From assembly GCA_964387075.1 (NCBI GenBank), contig CAYLVB010000003.1, forward strand, positions 310,001-374,000: a stretch of DNA of 64,000 nucleotides, in the 5' to 3' direction. This stretch comes from PALSA-968 sp964387075. GTDB taxonomy: Bacteria > Bacteroidota > Bacteroidia > B-17B0 > Aurantibacillaceae. Position 1 is the stretch's first letter, and each line of letters starts with the position of its first letter. Position numbers and translations under genes: made by a program. Below are positions 16,489 through 25,487 of this stretch, in pieces. The notes below the pieces were generated by a model, which did not search any database, was not told the origin of the DNA, and saw only the letters and a list, made by a program, of their open reading frames with translations.

Positions 16489-18258
16489 ATGAACAAGACA
16501 TTAACTATAAATATAAGCGGCATAGTCTTCAACATTGAAGAGGATGCTTACGAAACGCTTAAGAGTTATTTGGGCAAGATCAAAGCGCACTTCCGCAACG
16601 AAGAAGGTTGCGAGGAGATCGTGGCCGACATCGAAGCCCGCCTGGCGGAGCTGTTAAAAGCCAAAATGCATGCCGGCAAACAAGTGTTGGTGATGGCCGA
16701 TATCAACGATGCCATTTCGGTAATGGGCCAGCCCGAAGATTTTTCGGAGAACGGATCTGAAGACAATAAAAAACAGGAAAGTCAATCGAGCGCCCACCAG
16801 CAGAACTACTACGGCAATAAACGACGTCGCGTGTTTCGCGACCCGGATTCGAACATCCTGGGTGGGGTTTGCTCGGGTATAGGGAACTATTTTGACATCG
16901 ATCCTTTGTGGATTCGCCTGGCCCTGGTGATCATGTTCTTCGGCTTTGGAAGCGGCATGATCCTGTACATCGTATTATGGATCATTATCCCGGAAGCAAA
17001 GACAACCGCCGAAAAACTCGAAATGCGCGGCGAGCCTGTGGATGTGAACACGATCAGCAAAACCATCAAGGATGAAGCCGAGAATCTTAAGAACAAAGCG
17101 CGCGATTTCGGCAACGATGTGCGTGACCGCGTAAGCAATAAGGACAATACCGGTAAATTTGTTGACCTGCTTCGCCAGGTGTTCAGCACCATTTTCAATA
17201 TCATAGGGCGCATCATCGGATTCTTTTTCATCTTCATTGGCATTGTGCTTTTCGTAGGGCTGTTCTCTGTGCTCTTCGGTTTCGGCAAGATCGATAACCT
17301 TACTACCGGAGAATTCATGAACTCTTTCGCGGGCGAAGACTTCCCTATGTTCTGGACCAAGTTCGGGTTAGTGCTGGCCGTTGGAATTCCATGCGCCATG
17401 CTCATCTATAAAGGCATGAAAATGCTGCTCAACATCAAATACCACAATCGCTGGATCAATATCGGCGCCGGTATCGGTTGGGTATCAGGTCTCATCCTTT
17501 GCTTCTGCATTGGTGCGAATTTCGCCAACCAATTCTCAGACGACGCCATGCTGAAACAACAGGCAGATGTGCGCTGGACCTCGGGCGACACACTTTACCT
17601 GAAGGCATACCCTAACTATAATAAATCTGACAGCGATATTGATTTCTCCGTCGACAATGGTCGCTGGCACATCAACAACGAAGGCAAGGCAACAACCTGG
17701 TGGGCAAAACCACGGGTGCGTGTGATCACTTCAGAGAACGATAGTCTTTACGTATTTGTGATCAAAAGCGCGGATGGCGAAATAAAGACCGAAGCGGCCA
17801 AACGCGCCAAGAACATCAGCTATAACCTGGTGCAACAGGATTCGGTGATCATGCTTGATAAATACTTCTCTTTCCCCGCCACTGATAAATTTCGTAACCA
17901 GGAAACAGAAGTGCTTATTAAAATGCCGCGCAACAAAACGATCTATTTTGACCTGAGCGTGAAGAATCTCCTGTATGATGTGGACAATACCAATGAGATC
18001 TATGATGAAGAGATGGTTGGCAAATACTGGGTAATGACGGATAATGGCCTTACCTGTGTGAACTGTCCGAAAAGAGCCAAATTCAGGCATCCTGAAATAC
18101 CCGAAATGGAAGGAATGAATTTTGAAGATAAAGACGCCAAAGTAAAGATCGATGAGAACGGCATTGAAGTGAAATCCAAGGATGCGCATGTTAAGATCGA
18201 CGAGAACGGGATCAACATTGACTCCAAGGGAGATAAAGGGGAAAAAGGAGAGAAGTAA
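16489..18258 (+). CDS. PspC-domain membrane protein with repeated charged C-terminus
   Basis: 589 residues. The cytoplasmic N-terminus (1-100) is followed by a PspC domain (about 105-168: 'SNILGGVCSGIGNYFDIDPLWIRL' region split by a membrane helix), three further helices (about 225-260, 300-320, 335-355), then a large extracytoplasmic domain (360-540). The last 45 residues hold two copies of a 16-residue unit (DAKVKIDENGIEVKSK and DAHVKIDENGINIDSK) and a GDKGEKGEK tail. PspC proteins act in envelope-stress sensing. It is co-transcribed with padR and probably with the next serine hydrolase (18-nt gap). Confidence 0.88.
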   Translation: MNKTLTINISGIVFNIEEDAYETLKSYLGKIKAHFRNEEGCEEIVADIEARLAELLKAKMHAGKQVLVMADINDAISVMGQPEDFSENGSEDNKKQESQSSAHQQNYYGNKRRRVFRDPDSNILGGVCSGIGNYFDIDPLWIRLALVIMFFGFGSGMILYIVLWIIIPEAKTTAEKLEMRGEPVDVNTISKTIKDEAENLKNKARDFGNDVRDRVSNKDNTGKFVDLLRQVFSTIFNIIGRIIGFFFIFIGIVLFVGLFSVLFGFGKIDNLTTGEFMNSFAGEDFPMFWTKFGLVLAVGIPCAMLIYKGMKMLLNIKYHNRWINIGAGIGWVSGLILCFCIGANFANQFSDDAMLKQQADVRWTSGDTLYLKAYPNYNKSDSDIDFSVDNGRWHINNEGKATTWWAKPRVRVITSENDSLYVFVIKSADGEIKTEAAKRAKNISYNLVQQDSVIMLDKYFSFPATDKFRNQETEVLIKMPRNKTIYFDLSVKNLLYDVDNTNEIYDEEMVGKYWVMTDNGLTCVNCPKRAKFRHPEIPEMEGMNFEDKDAKVKIDENGIEVKSKDAHVKIDENGINIDSKGDKGEKGEK

Positions 18259-18276
18259 TCTGTAAAGAAAAATAAA

Positions 18277-19626
18277 ATGAAAAGGGTTCTGATACCTATT
18301 ATAGTATTCTCCACCGCGGTGAATTTCACCGCGGTCGCGCAGACAGACGAACAGAAGGCCGCTAAAACCGATTCGCTACTTCAGGTTTACGCAGACAAGG
18401 AAATGTTTACCGGGTCTGTACTGATCTCTAAGGGCGGAAAGGTATTATTGAGCAAAGGATATGGAATGGCCAATTATTCCTACAATGTTCCAAACAGCTC
18501 AACAACTAAGTTCAAGCTGGCATCGGTTTCCAAGCAGTTCACCGCTATGGCTATTATGATCCAGCAGGAAAGAGGTAAACTGAACGTGGAAGATAAACTA
18601 ACAAAGTATATCCCGGATTACCCGAAAGGCGATAGCATTACGATCCATCATTTGCTCACGCACACTTCCGGCATTCCCGATTTTACAAGTCTGCCAGTGT
18701 TTGATTCGATCATGACCCGCTCTTTGACGCTCGAAGAAGAGATAACGTATTTTAAGACGAAACCGCTGGATTTTTCACCAGGCAGCAAACATCAATATAG
18801 TAATTCAGGTTATTTGCTGTTGAGCTATATCATTGAAAAGACCTCCGGTCAAAAATATGGCGAGTTCATGCAGGACAATATTTTTAAGCCCCTGGGAATG
18901 AAGAATTCCGGGCTCTACAACAACCGCGAAATACTGAAAAATGTGGCCATGGGTTACGGCGACCGCAATGGAGTATTGTTGAACGCGGAGTATATCGATA
19001 TGAGCATTCCTTCGGGAGCCGGCGCTTTGTATTCAACCGTAGAAGATCTTTATCTGTGGGACAGGGCGTGGTACAGCGAAAAATTAGTGAAGAAGGCCAG
19101 CCTCGAGAAATTGGTAACTCCATTCAAAGACAGGTACGCATACGGATGGATGGTGGATAATTACGCCGGACACAAATGGATCTTCCATACCGGGGGCATT
19201 CAGGGTTTCACTACCGTGCTGAGCCGTTTTCCCGATGATGAAATGTGCATTGTTGTGCTAAAGAATGTAGATAGCCAGATGTTCTTCCCGGCCAACAAGA
19301 TCATCCGGGCGATCATGTTTGGACAGAAATATGAGTTACCGGTTGAAAGGAAGATAGCCGCCATCAATACGAATGTATATAAGAGCCTGGTTGGCGAGTA
19401 CGAATTGATGCCGGGCTTTATTATGACCGTTACTGCAGAAGGCGGATACATCTATGCGCAGGCCACCGGACAACCCAAACTTGAGCTCTATCCCGAAGCC
19501 GAGCTGAAGTATTTTTCGAAAGCGGTAGACGCGCAATTTGAATTTGCAAAAGATAAAAAGGGAAATATCAATTCCTTCACACTTTATCAGGGAGGGCAAA
19601 AAATGCCCGCTAAAAAAATAAAATAG
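18277..19626 (+). CDS. Secreted serine hydrolase, beta-lactamase/DD-peptidase family (S12)
   Basis: 449 residues. Signal peptide 1-21 (TAVAQ). Catalytic motifs of the class C beta-lactamase fold are present: S83-V-S-K86 (SxxK), Y174-S-N176 (YxN) and 'FHTGGIQGF' (HxG in place of KTG). The C-terminal about 80 residues form a small extra domain of the DUF3471/lipocalin-like kind. Substrates in this family range from peptidoglycan stem peptides to esters and small peptides; none can be chosen here. Lies 18 nt behind the PspC gene and ends at a clear terminator. Confidence 0.9.
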   Translation: MKRVLIPIIVFSTAVNFTAVAQTDEQKAAKTDSLLQVYADKEMFTGSVLISKGGKVLLSKGYGMANYSYNVPNSSTTKFKLASVSKQFTAMAIMIQQERGKLNVEDKLTKYIPDYPKGDSITIHHLLTHTSGIPDFTSLPVFDSIMTRSLTLEEEITYFKTKPLDFSPGSKHQYSNSGYLLLSYIIEKTSGQKYGEFMQDNIFKPLGMKNSGLYNNREILKNVAMGYGDRNGVLLNAEYIDMSIPSGAGALYSTVEDLYLWDRAWYSEKLVKKASLEKLVTPFKDRYAYGWMVDNYAGHKWIFHTGGIQGFTTVLSRFPDDEMCIVVLKNVDSQMFFPANKIIRAIMFGQKYELPVERKIAAINTNVYKSLVGEYELMPGFIMTVTAEGGYIYAQATGQPKLELYPEAELKYFSKAVDAQFEFAKDKKGNINSFTLYQGGQKMPAKKIK

Positions 19627-19689
19627 GGTGTTTGAGGAAACAAATAAAAAAAGAAGGGTTGATCAGTGCGGTTCATTAAGATGAAAGAT

Positions 19690-19721
19690 GGCTCCGCAGG
19701 CGATGGCGGGGCTATTTTTTT
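19690..19721 (+). terminator. Rho-independent terminator
   Basis: Eight-base stem GGCTCCGC / GCGGGGCT (two G-U pairs) with an 8-nt loop and seven T's; the T-tract runs into the stop codon of the convergent purine-nucleoside phosphorylase gene. Confidence 0.8.
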
Positions 19722-20532
19722 ACATCTCTGCAATCAGCGTTTTCATGATCAGCGTCATTTTTGGTTCCTGGATAGCGGCAACGCGCTGCACATCCTCATG
19801 CGTTGTCTCCACAATTTTTCCGGGAACTCCAAGATCGGTACAAATGCTAATGGCAAAACAGGGTAATCCCATATGGCGCGCTACAATTACTTCGGGCACC
19901 GTGCTCATTCCAACCGCGTCTCCTCCTATGATGCGCACATATTTATATTCGGCAGGGGTTTCCAGCGTGGGCCCCGTTAAGCCAACATAAACTCCTTCAG
20001 AAACCTTGATGTTATTGCGTAATGCGATCTCATGCGCCTTGGTAATTAATTTTTTGTCATAAGGCACGCTCATGTCCGGGAAACGCGGTCCCAGCTCATG
20101 GATGTTCTTTCCAATTAACGGGTTCGGAAAAAGGTTGATGTGGTCGTTGATGATCATGATCTCGCCGATCTCAAAATCGGGATTCATGCCGCCGCTGGCA
20201 TTAGACAGAAACAGGGTTTTAATGCCAAGCAGTTTCATCACCCGTATCGGGAAAGTTACCTGTTGCATGGTATATCCTTCGTAATAGTGAAAGCGGCCCT
20301 GCATGGCCACCACTTTTTTACCACCCAGTTTACCAAAGATCAGCTTCCCGCTGTGCCCCTCTACCGTACTTACCGGAAAATTGAGAATATTCTCATAAGG
20401 AAGTGTATGCTCAACCTGTATCTCTTTTACCAAACCACCCAGTCCCGTTCCAAGAATAATTCCAACCTCCGGCTCAAAATTATTGGTTTGCTTACGTATA
20501 TTTTCTGTGGTAGATCTTATTTCGGTTAACAT
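19720..20532 (-). CDS. Purine-nucleoside phosphorylase
   Basis: 270 residues from the ATG at 20532; the longer open frame to 20598 would read further into lpxK with no family similarity. The enzyme cleaves inosine/guanosine with phosphate to base plus ribose-1-phosphate. Trimeric PNP marks are 'GTGLGGL', 'MQGRFHYYEGY', 'FLSNASGGMN', 'GPTLETPAEYK' and 'GGDAVGMSTVPEVIVARHMG'. It overlaps the end of lpxK by 41 nt on the same strand, indicating a two-gene operon. A second purine salvage gene, apt, lies 2 kb away. Confidence 0.95.
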   Translation of the reverse strand: MLTEIRSTTENIRKQTNNFEPEVGIILGTGLGGLVKEIQVEHTLPYENILNFPVSTVEGHSGKLIFGKLGGKKVVAMQGRFHYYEGYTMQQVTFPIRVMKLLGIKTLFLSNASGGMNPDFEIGEIMIINDHINLFPNPLIGKNIHELGPRFPDMSVPYDKKLITKAHEIALRNNIKVSEGVYVGLTGPTLETPAEYKYVRIIGGDAVGMSTVPEVIVARHMGLPCFAISICTDLGVPGKIVETTHEDVQRVAAIQEPKMTLIMKTLIAEM

Positions 20533-21574
20533 AACTGAGTATTTTTTCGTTGAATTCGTCCGTCTTGTTCTTAAAGTCAACTTCGATCGGGAGCACAAAA
20601 ATAGGCAAGTCTTTTAATTGAGCACCATAAGAATGCAACCGCATGGCATCTTTTTCGGTAGTAATGATGATCTTATTTTCGCCCCCGATCGCCTGGAAAG
20701 CGGCAATGATCTCCGTTATATCGGCCGGGGTAAAATTATGGTGATCGGGGTATTTTTTATGCTGTACCTCCTCGGCGTATTCTTTCACAAAGGTGCTTAT
20801 GGTATGCGGGTTAGCTATGCCGGTAAGCAATAATACCTTGAACCGGAAAAGCTTTTGCGGCGCGTTGATCACCTCGCTCTTGTCGGCAATGTTGTAAAGA
20901 CCTCCATACCTTAAATAAGAGAAGAACAGGTGTTGATAAGGCCTTGGATTGATCTCCTTCATCACAACTTTAAGGTCGATGGCATTGGCATACTCCGGCG
21001 TTTTGGTAACGACAATGATATCCGCCCGCAAATATCCTTTTTTGTTTTCCCGTAAACGGCCGGCCGGCAACATCACATCATTGTAATACGGATTATCATA
21101 TTCTGTAAGTAAAATAGTAAGTCCGCATTTTATCTTTCGGTGCTGGAAGGCATCATCGAGCACGACCACATCGGGCGGATTAGCGGTTTCCATCAATTTT
21201 CGCACGCCTTTTACCCGGTTCTCGTTCACGGCCACCAGCGTTAACGGGAATTTACGTTTTATTTGCAGGGGCTCATCGCCGCTGTTCTCAGGAATGGAAT
21301 CTTCATGCACCTCGGCATAACCGGTGGTTTTGCGTCCGTAACCCCGGCTCAGCGCCGCGGTGTTGTACTCTACACCTAACAGTTTCAGGATGTATTCGGT
21401 ATGCGGGGTCTTGCCCGCCCCGCCCGCACAGAGGTTGCCAATGCAAATGGTCTTTACGTTGTCGAACGAGGTGGGCTTCAGGAAACGGGCGTCGTACAAA
21501 AAATTACGCAACCAGGTAATGAAACCGTAGATCAGCGAAAAGGGCCAAAGGACTATGCGAAGGAATTCTTTCAA
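20492..21574 (-). CDS. lpxK: Tetraacyldisaccharide 4'-kinase (lipid A synthesis)
   Basis: 360 residues, full length, starting at TTG (21572-21574); no ATG lies at the expected N-terminus. N-terminal membrane-associated helix 'ILWPFSLIYGFITWLRNFLY' type, Walker A-like 'GNLCAGGAGKTPHTEYIL' (about 46-63) and 'VVLDDAFQHRK'. LpxK phosphorylates the 4' position of the lipid A precursor at the inner membrane. Its 3' end overlaps the start of the PNP gene by 41 nt. Confidence 0.95.
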   Translation of the reverse strand: MKEFLRIVLWPFSLIYGFITWLRNFLYDARFLKPTSFDNVKTICIGNLCAGGAGKTPHTEYILKLLGVEYNTAALSRGYGRKTTGYAEVHEDSIPENSGDEPLQIKRKFPLTLVAVNENRVKGVRKLMETANPPDVVVLDDAFQHRKIKCGLTILLTEYDNPYYNDVMLPAGRLRENKKGYLRADIIVVTKTPEYANAIDLKVVMKEINPRPYQHLFFSYLRYGGLYNIADKSEVINAPQKLFRFKVLLLTGIANPHTISTFVKEYAEEVQHKKYPDHHNFTPADITEIIAAFQAIGGENKIIITTEKDAMRLHSYGAQLKDLPIFVLPIEVDFKNKTDEFNEKILSYVNRNKIYHRKYT

Positions 21575-21639
21575 AATAAATATCCCATAAACATAAAAAA
21601 TAATTTTAATTTTAGCAGCCTTTTACCAATATAAATCCA

Positions 21640-22173
21640 ATGAATAAAGAACGCACCCCCGAAGAGAAGGATAAAACCGAAGAGAATGCCGAGAAGCTCT
21701 TCAATGAAGCCGAGTATAATACCGTTACGGTGGCTGCAGAAGGAACAGTTTCTCCTCTGAAAGACGAAGGTTTTGTGAAGACGCTGCTTAACCTCCTCGA
21801 CTCAGGAAATCCCGAAGACAAGGATAGCGCCCTCGACCTTTTGAAGAAGGAGAACGCCGTAGATTACCTGGTAGAGGCCGTGAAAGCCACACAGAACAAT
21901 GATAAAAAAGCGGTTTTACTGGCGGCTTGCTGGGAGAGCGGCCTTGATTTTAAAGGCTATCACGCGTTCTTCATAGAGTATGCCCTGCATCCCAACCCGC
22001 TCATTTCATTGGAAGCCATAACTGTATTGGATACGAACCGGGAAACACTGGCACAGGCCGAGATCCAGCCGCTTGTCGATTCATTAGGCGCCGCCATAGA
22101 GAAAAACCACGATAACGCGGCTCTTTTGGAAGACCTGAAGCTGGCTCTTCTCGACCAGTTAAAAAGCGAATAA
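21640..22173 (+). CDS. Acidic HEAT-repeat-like protein, unknown function
   Basis: 177 residues, no signal peptide, very acidic N-terminus (Glu/Lys rich, 1-25). From about 45 the sequence is a series of paired helices ('VKTLLNLLDSGNPEDKDSALDLLKK', 'AVDYLVEAVKA', 'NPLISLEAITVLD'), which suggests HEAT/ARM-like repeats and a protein-binding role. It precedes apt but a promoter-like element and a palindrome separate them. I do not recognise a named family. Confidence 0.65.
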   Translation: MNKERTPEEKDKTEENAEKLFNEAEYNTVTVAAEGTVSPLKDEGFVKTLLNLLDSGNPEDKDSALDLLKKENAVDYLVEAVKATQNNDKKAVLLAACWESGLDFKGYHAFFIEYALHPNPLISLEAITVLDTNRETLAQAEIQPLVDSLGAAIEKNHDNAALLEDLKLALLDQLKSE

Positions 22174-22200
22174 AACGACCATTTTATCAGTCAAAAAGGG

Positions 22201-22221
22201 CTCATTTTGGACTAAAATGAG
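22201..22221 (+). repeat. Perfect 8-bp inverted repeat upstream of apt
   Basis: CTCATTTT / AAAATGAG with 5-bp spacer. It covers the proposed -33 TTTTG of the apt promoter and lies 28 nt after the preceding stop, so it may be an operator or a weak terminator stem; no T-tract follows. Confidence 0.6.
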
Positions 22222-22238
22222 TAGATTTGTTACCCTTG
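22207..22238 (+). promoter_or_regulatory. apt promoter
   Basis: -33 TTG at 22207-22209, 21-bp spacer, -7 box TACCCTTG at 22231-22238 (one mismatch to TAnnTTTG). The box ends 3 nt before the ATG at 22242. Confidence 0.5.
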
Positions 22239-22241
22239 CAA

Positions 22242-22772
22242 ATGAGCCTTACGGAGAAGATAAAGACAGCGATTCGGGACATACCTGATTTTCCAAAGCC
22301 AGGGATACTTTTTAAGGATATAACCCCTGTTTTTATGCAACCCGGCCTTTGCGGCGAGATCACCGAGGCATTTTGCGCTCCCTGGCAGGCAAAAAAGCCC
22401 AACGCGGTCATAGGTATTGAAAGCCGGGGTTTTTTGTTTGGAATGCTGATGGCACAAAAACTCAATGTTCCTTTTGTTTTGGTGCGTAAAGTGGGTAAAT
22501 TGCCCTATAAAACCATTTCCCAGGAATATAGCCTGGAGTATGGAACGGCAAAGATCGAGATGCACGAGGATGCTTTGCAAAAAGGTTGGAACGTAGTGAT
22601 ACACGACGACCTGCTGGCAACAGGAGGAACAGCGGAAGCTGCGGCCGCGCTTGTTAAAAAATGCGGAGCGAATGTGTCGGGCTTTACTTTTGTGGTGGAA
22701 CTTGGCTTTTTGAACGGGAAACAAAGATTACTAACTCATACAAATAACATACAATGTCTCATACAGTATTAG
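22242..22772 (+). CDS. apt: Adenine phosphoribosyltransferase
   Basis: 176 residues from the ATG at 22242; the ATG at 22227 precedes the -7 box and is unlikely. Converts adenine plus PRPP to AMP. Signature: 'IPDFPKPGILFKDITP' near the N-terminus, 'GIESRGFLFG', 'VRKVGKLPY' and the PRPP loop 'VVIHDDLLATGGTAEAA'. Length is normal for the family. Its last 19 nt overlap the longest reading of the acyl-CoA dehydrogenase gene. Confidence 0.96.
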   Translation: MSLTEKIKTAIRDIPDFPKPGILFKDITPVFMQPGLCGEITEAFCAPWQAKKPNAVIGIESRGFLFGMLMAQKLNVPFVLVRKVGKLPYKTISQEYSLEYGTAKIEMHEDALQKGWNVVIHDDLLATGGTAEAAAALVKKCGANVSGFTFVVELGFLNGKQRLLTHTNNIQCLIQY

Positions 22773-23929
22773 CAGAACAGGCCACCGGCATGAACTTCGC
22801 GCTTAGCGAGAACCAGGTGATGATAGCCGACATGATCCGTAAGTTCGGAAAAGACAATATCCTTCCTAAAATGATGGAGTGGGATGAGTCGCAACATTTT
22901 CCGGTGGAGGTTTTTAAGAAGCTCGGCGAATTAGGGTTGATGGGAGTTTTGGTTCCCACCGAATACGGCGGATCGGGATTTGGCTATATGGAATACGTGA
23001 CTGTGATCTCCGAGATCGCCAAGATCTGCGGATCGATCGGTCTTTCAACCGCTGCGCACAACTCGCTTTGCACCGGGCATATCCTGCAATTCGGCAATGA
23101 AGAGCAAAAGAAAAAGTATCTTCCCAAACTCGCAACGGCCGAGTGGATAGGCGCATGGGGATTAACAGAAACAGGAACCGGATCTGATGCCGGCGGAATG
23201 AACACCGTTGCTAAAAAGGACGGCGATCACTATATACTTAACGGAAGCAAGAACTTCATCACGCACGCCATTAGCGGCGATGTGGCTGTGGTGATCGTGC
23301 GCACGGGCGAGAAAGGCGATAGTCATGGGATGACAGCCTTTATCATTGAAAAAGGAACTCCGGGCTTCAAACCCGGCAAGAAAGAAAATAAATTAGGAAT
23401 GCGGGCCAGCGAAACCGCCGAGCTGATCTTTACAGATTGCAAAGTGCATAAGAGCCAAATGCTCGGCAAGGAAGGAGACGGATTTGTTCAGGCCATGAAG
23501 GTGCTTGACGGAGGAAGGATCTCGATCGCCGCGCTTTCATTGGGGATAGCTAAGGGAGCGCTGGAAGCTTCCATAAAATATTCGAAGGAGCGCCAGCAGT
23601 TTGGCAAGCCCATTTCTCACTTCCAGGGCATAGCGTTTAAGATCGCGGATATGGCCACCGAAATAGAGGCGGCCGAACTTTTAACCTACCAGGCAGCCGA
23701 TATGAAGAATCGGGGCGAGAAGGTTACAAAAGAAAGCGCTTATGCAAAATACTATGCCTCGGAGGTATGTGTGCGCGCATCGACCGAAGCCGTGCAAATA
23801 TTCGGCGGTTATGGATACACCAAAGATTTTCCGGCAGAGAAATATTACCGCGATTCCAAACTATGCACAATAGGTGAGGGCACCAGCGAGATCCAGAAAC
23901 TGGTGATAGCCCGCGAATTGTTGAAATAA
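22754..23929 (+). CDS. Acyl-CoA dehydrogenase
   Basis: 391 residues (379 if the ATG at 22790, 'MNFALSENQ', is used, which fits the family start better). FAD-dependent dehydrogenation of acyl-CoA to enoyl-CoA. Marks: 'LGVLVPTEYGG'-type N-domain helix region, 'WGLTETGTGSDAGG' FAD/substrate loop, and the C-terminal 'AVQIFGGYGYTKDFPAEKYYRD' with 'EGTSEIQKLVIARELL'. The catalytic Glu is expected in the last stretch. Electrons would pass to ETF, encoded at 34799-36538. Terminator follows. Confidence 0.95.
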   Translation: MSHTVLAEQATGMNFALSENQVMIADMIRKFGKDNILPKMMEWDESQHFPVEVFKKLGELGLMGVLVPTEYGGSGFGYMEYVTVISEIAKICGSIGLSTAAHNSLCTGHILQFGNEEQKKKYLPKLATAEWIGAWGLTETGTGSDAGGMNTVAKKDGDHYILNGSKNFITHAISGDVAVVIVRTGEKGDSHGMTAFIIEKGTPGFKPGKKENKLGMRASETAELIFTDCKVHKSQMLGKEGDGFVQAMKVLDGGRISIAALSLGIAKGALEASIKYSKERQQFGKPISHFQGIAFKIADMATEIEAAELLTYQAADMKNRGEKVTKESAYAKYYASEVCVRASTEAVQIFGGYGYTKDFPAEKYYRDSKLCTIGEGTSEIQKLVIARELLK

Positions 23930-23951
23930 TCCTGTAACCTTACACAAAAAG

Positions 23952-23979
23952 AACCAACCCCAAAAAGGTTGGTTTTTTT
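23952..23979 (+). terminator. Rho-independent terminator
   Basis: Stem AACCAACC / GGTTGGTT with 8-nt loop and seven T's, 22 nt after the acyl-CoA dehydrogenase stop. Confidence 0.9.
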
Positions 23980-24148
23980 ATTGCATTTCAATGCACATTT
24001 TACAAACCGCGTTTTCCAATTAAAAATACATTTTCCAAATCGGGAATTGAAGAACAAAAAAGCAAATTGATAATCAGTTAAATGTCTTGTGGCACTTTTT
24101 TCGGGATGCATCACGCGAAAATGATGTTGAACTAAAAATACACACACA

Positions 24149-24853
24149 ATGAACTCACTGAACAAAAAATGCCTTACACTTCTTACAATAGGGCTTTTAT
24201 TCTGCGCGGGAGCCGCGGCGCAAACACGCAATAACAACGCTCCGAATAATGCGACTGGAGCCATAAAGAAAAATCCAAAGATGGCGGCTACTAAGCCCGC
24301 CCCCAAGTCAATCCCGGTAAACAGCACTACGAAACCAGTGCCAAAAAAGACGGTGGTGGCCCCGGCCAAACCGGCACCAACCCCTACCGTAGCCCTTGCT
24401 AATAAGGACTATGATTACGATTACAGGAACGCAATAGGTGTACGTATCGGGCAAACTGCCGGCATCACTATTAAGCACTTCACAGATCATAACCACGCTA
24501 TAGAAGGGATCATCGGGATCTCGCCCAACGCGGTTGGACTTACAGGGTTGTATGAAAAATATGTGCAGGTAGGAGATATAGAAGGACTTAACTGGTACTT
24601 CGGGGGCGGCGCGCACATCTCTGTGGGAACCGGCCGTTTGTATACGGTGTATCGTGAAGGAAGATATTTCAGCTACCGTTCCCGTTACCCCGGCGTTGGT
24701 TTGGGTATAGATGGGATCTTGGGAGCAGAATATAAGATCCCTTCCATTCCCTTCGCGCTGAGCTTCGACATCAAACCTTTCCTTGAAGTGAACAGCAGCG
24801 GGGTTCTCTTCACGGCCTTCGATCCCGGACTCGGATTAAAATTCACCTTTTAA
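24149..24853 (+). CDS. Small outer-membrane beta-barrel-like protein with Lys/Pro-rich linker
   Basis: 234 residues. Signal peptide 1-25 (GAAAQ). Residues 26-88 are an Ala/Lys/Pro/Thr-rich flexible linker. From about 95 on, alternating hydrophobic/polar strands with aromatic girdles ('AIGVRIGQTAGITIKHF', 'LNWYFGGGAHI', 'GVGLGIDGILGAEYKI') end in 'GLGLKFTF', a C-terminal Phe typical of outer-membrane barrels. About eight strands can be drawn. It heads a run of envelope genes (24.1-27.1 kb). The function is unknown; the upstream TGATAATCAG sequence recurs before the exbB gene. Confidence 0.7.
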   Translation: MNSLNKKCLTLLTIGLLFCAGAAAQTRNNNAPNNATGAIKKNPKMAATKPAPKSIPVNSTTKPVPKKTVVAPAKPAPTPTVALANKDYDYDYRNAIGVRIGQTAGITIKHFTDHNHAIEGIIGISPNAVGLTGLYEKYVQVGDIEGLNWYFGGGAHISVGTGRLYTVYREGRYFSYRSRYPGVGLGIDGILGAEYKIPSIPFALSFDIKPFLEVNSSGVLFTAFDPGLGLKFTF

Positions 24854-24890
24854 AAATTAATGCATCTATAAACAATAAACTAAAAAACAC

Positions 24891-25466
24891 ATGAAAACTT
24901 CTAGCAAGATCAAAAAAGGAGCCCTTGTGGCAGCAGCAGCGATACTGACACTGACCACTTCGTGCAAAAAAGAGAACAACGACGCGCCCAGCCAAACCAC
25001 ACCCGAGTATGGTCAGACCGCGATAAAAATGAGCGGCACACCTCACGACAAATACAGCATGGTAAATGTGGAAGTGAGCGAGCTGGCCGTACAATATGAT
25101 AATGGCGCCTGGCAGCAACTGCCTTACAAGGCGCAAGTATATAACGTATTAAACTTAAGACATGAATTGACCGCTACTTTAGCAGATAACCAGGAAATGA
25201 ATTACGGAACCCTAACGAAGGTTCGCATCACCTGGGGATACCAGAACAGCGTGATCGTACGCGATAATACCGGAGAACACGTTTATCCATTAGTATTGCG
25301 TGAAAGCGATCGCACCAGTGTCATTGATATGCTTGCGAAAGTGGATAAGGGATCAAAACCTGTGATCACAGTAAACTTTAACACCATGGCCTCGGTGAAT
25401 GTGGAGGGAGATGGAACTTATTTCCTGAAACCGACCATGGGCCTGGAAAGTGTAGAAACTAAATAA
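24891..25466 (+). CDS. DUF4382-like lipoprotein (first of two)
   Basis: 191 residues. Lipoprotein signal with lipid-attachment Cys near residue 26 (LTTSCKKE). The mature domain shows the DUF4382 pattern: 'KMSGTPHDKYSMVNVEVSELAVQY..GAWQQL' near the start, 'NLRHELTA', 'YGTLTKVRITWG' and the closing 'VEGDGTYFLKPTM'. This resembles a carbohydrate-binding-like beta sandwich; its ligand is not known. A related gene follows 21 nt later. Surface or periplasmic location by the lipobox. Confidence 0.72.
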   Translation: MKTSSKIKKGALVAAAAILTLTTSCKKENNDAPSQTTPEYGQTAIKMSGTPHDKYSMVNVEVSELAVQYDNGAWQQLPYKAQVYNVLNLRHELTATLADNQEMNYGTLTKVRITWGYQNSVIVRDNTGEHVYPLVLRESDRTSVIDMLAKVDKGSKPVITVNFNTMASVNVEGDGTYFLKPTMGLESVETK

Positions 25467-25487
25467 AAAACTAAAACACAAAATACC

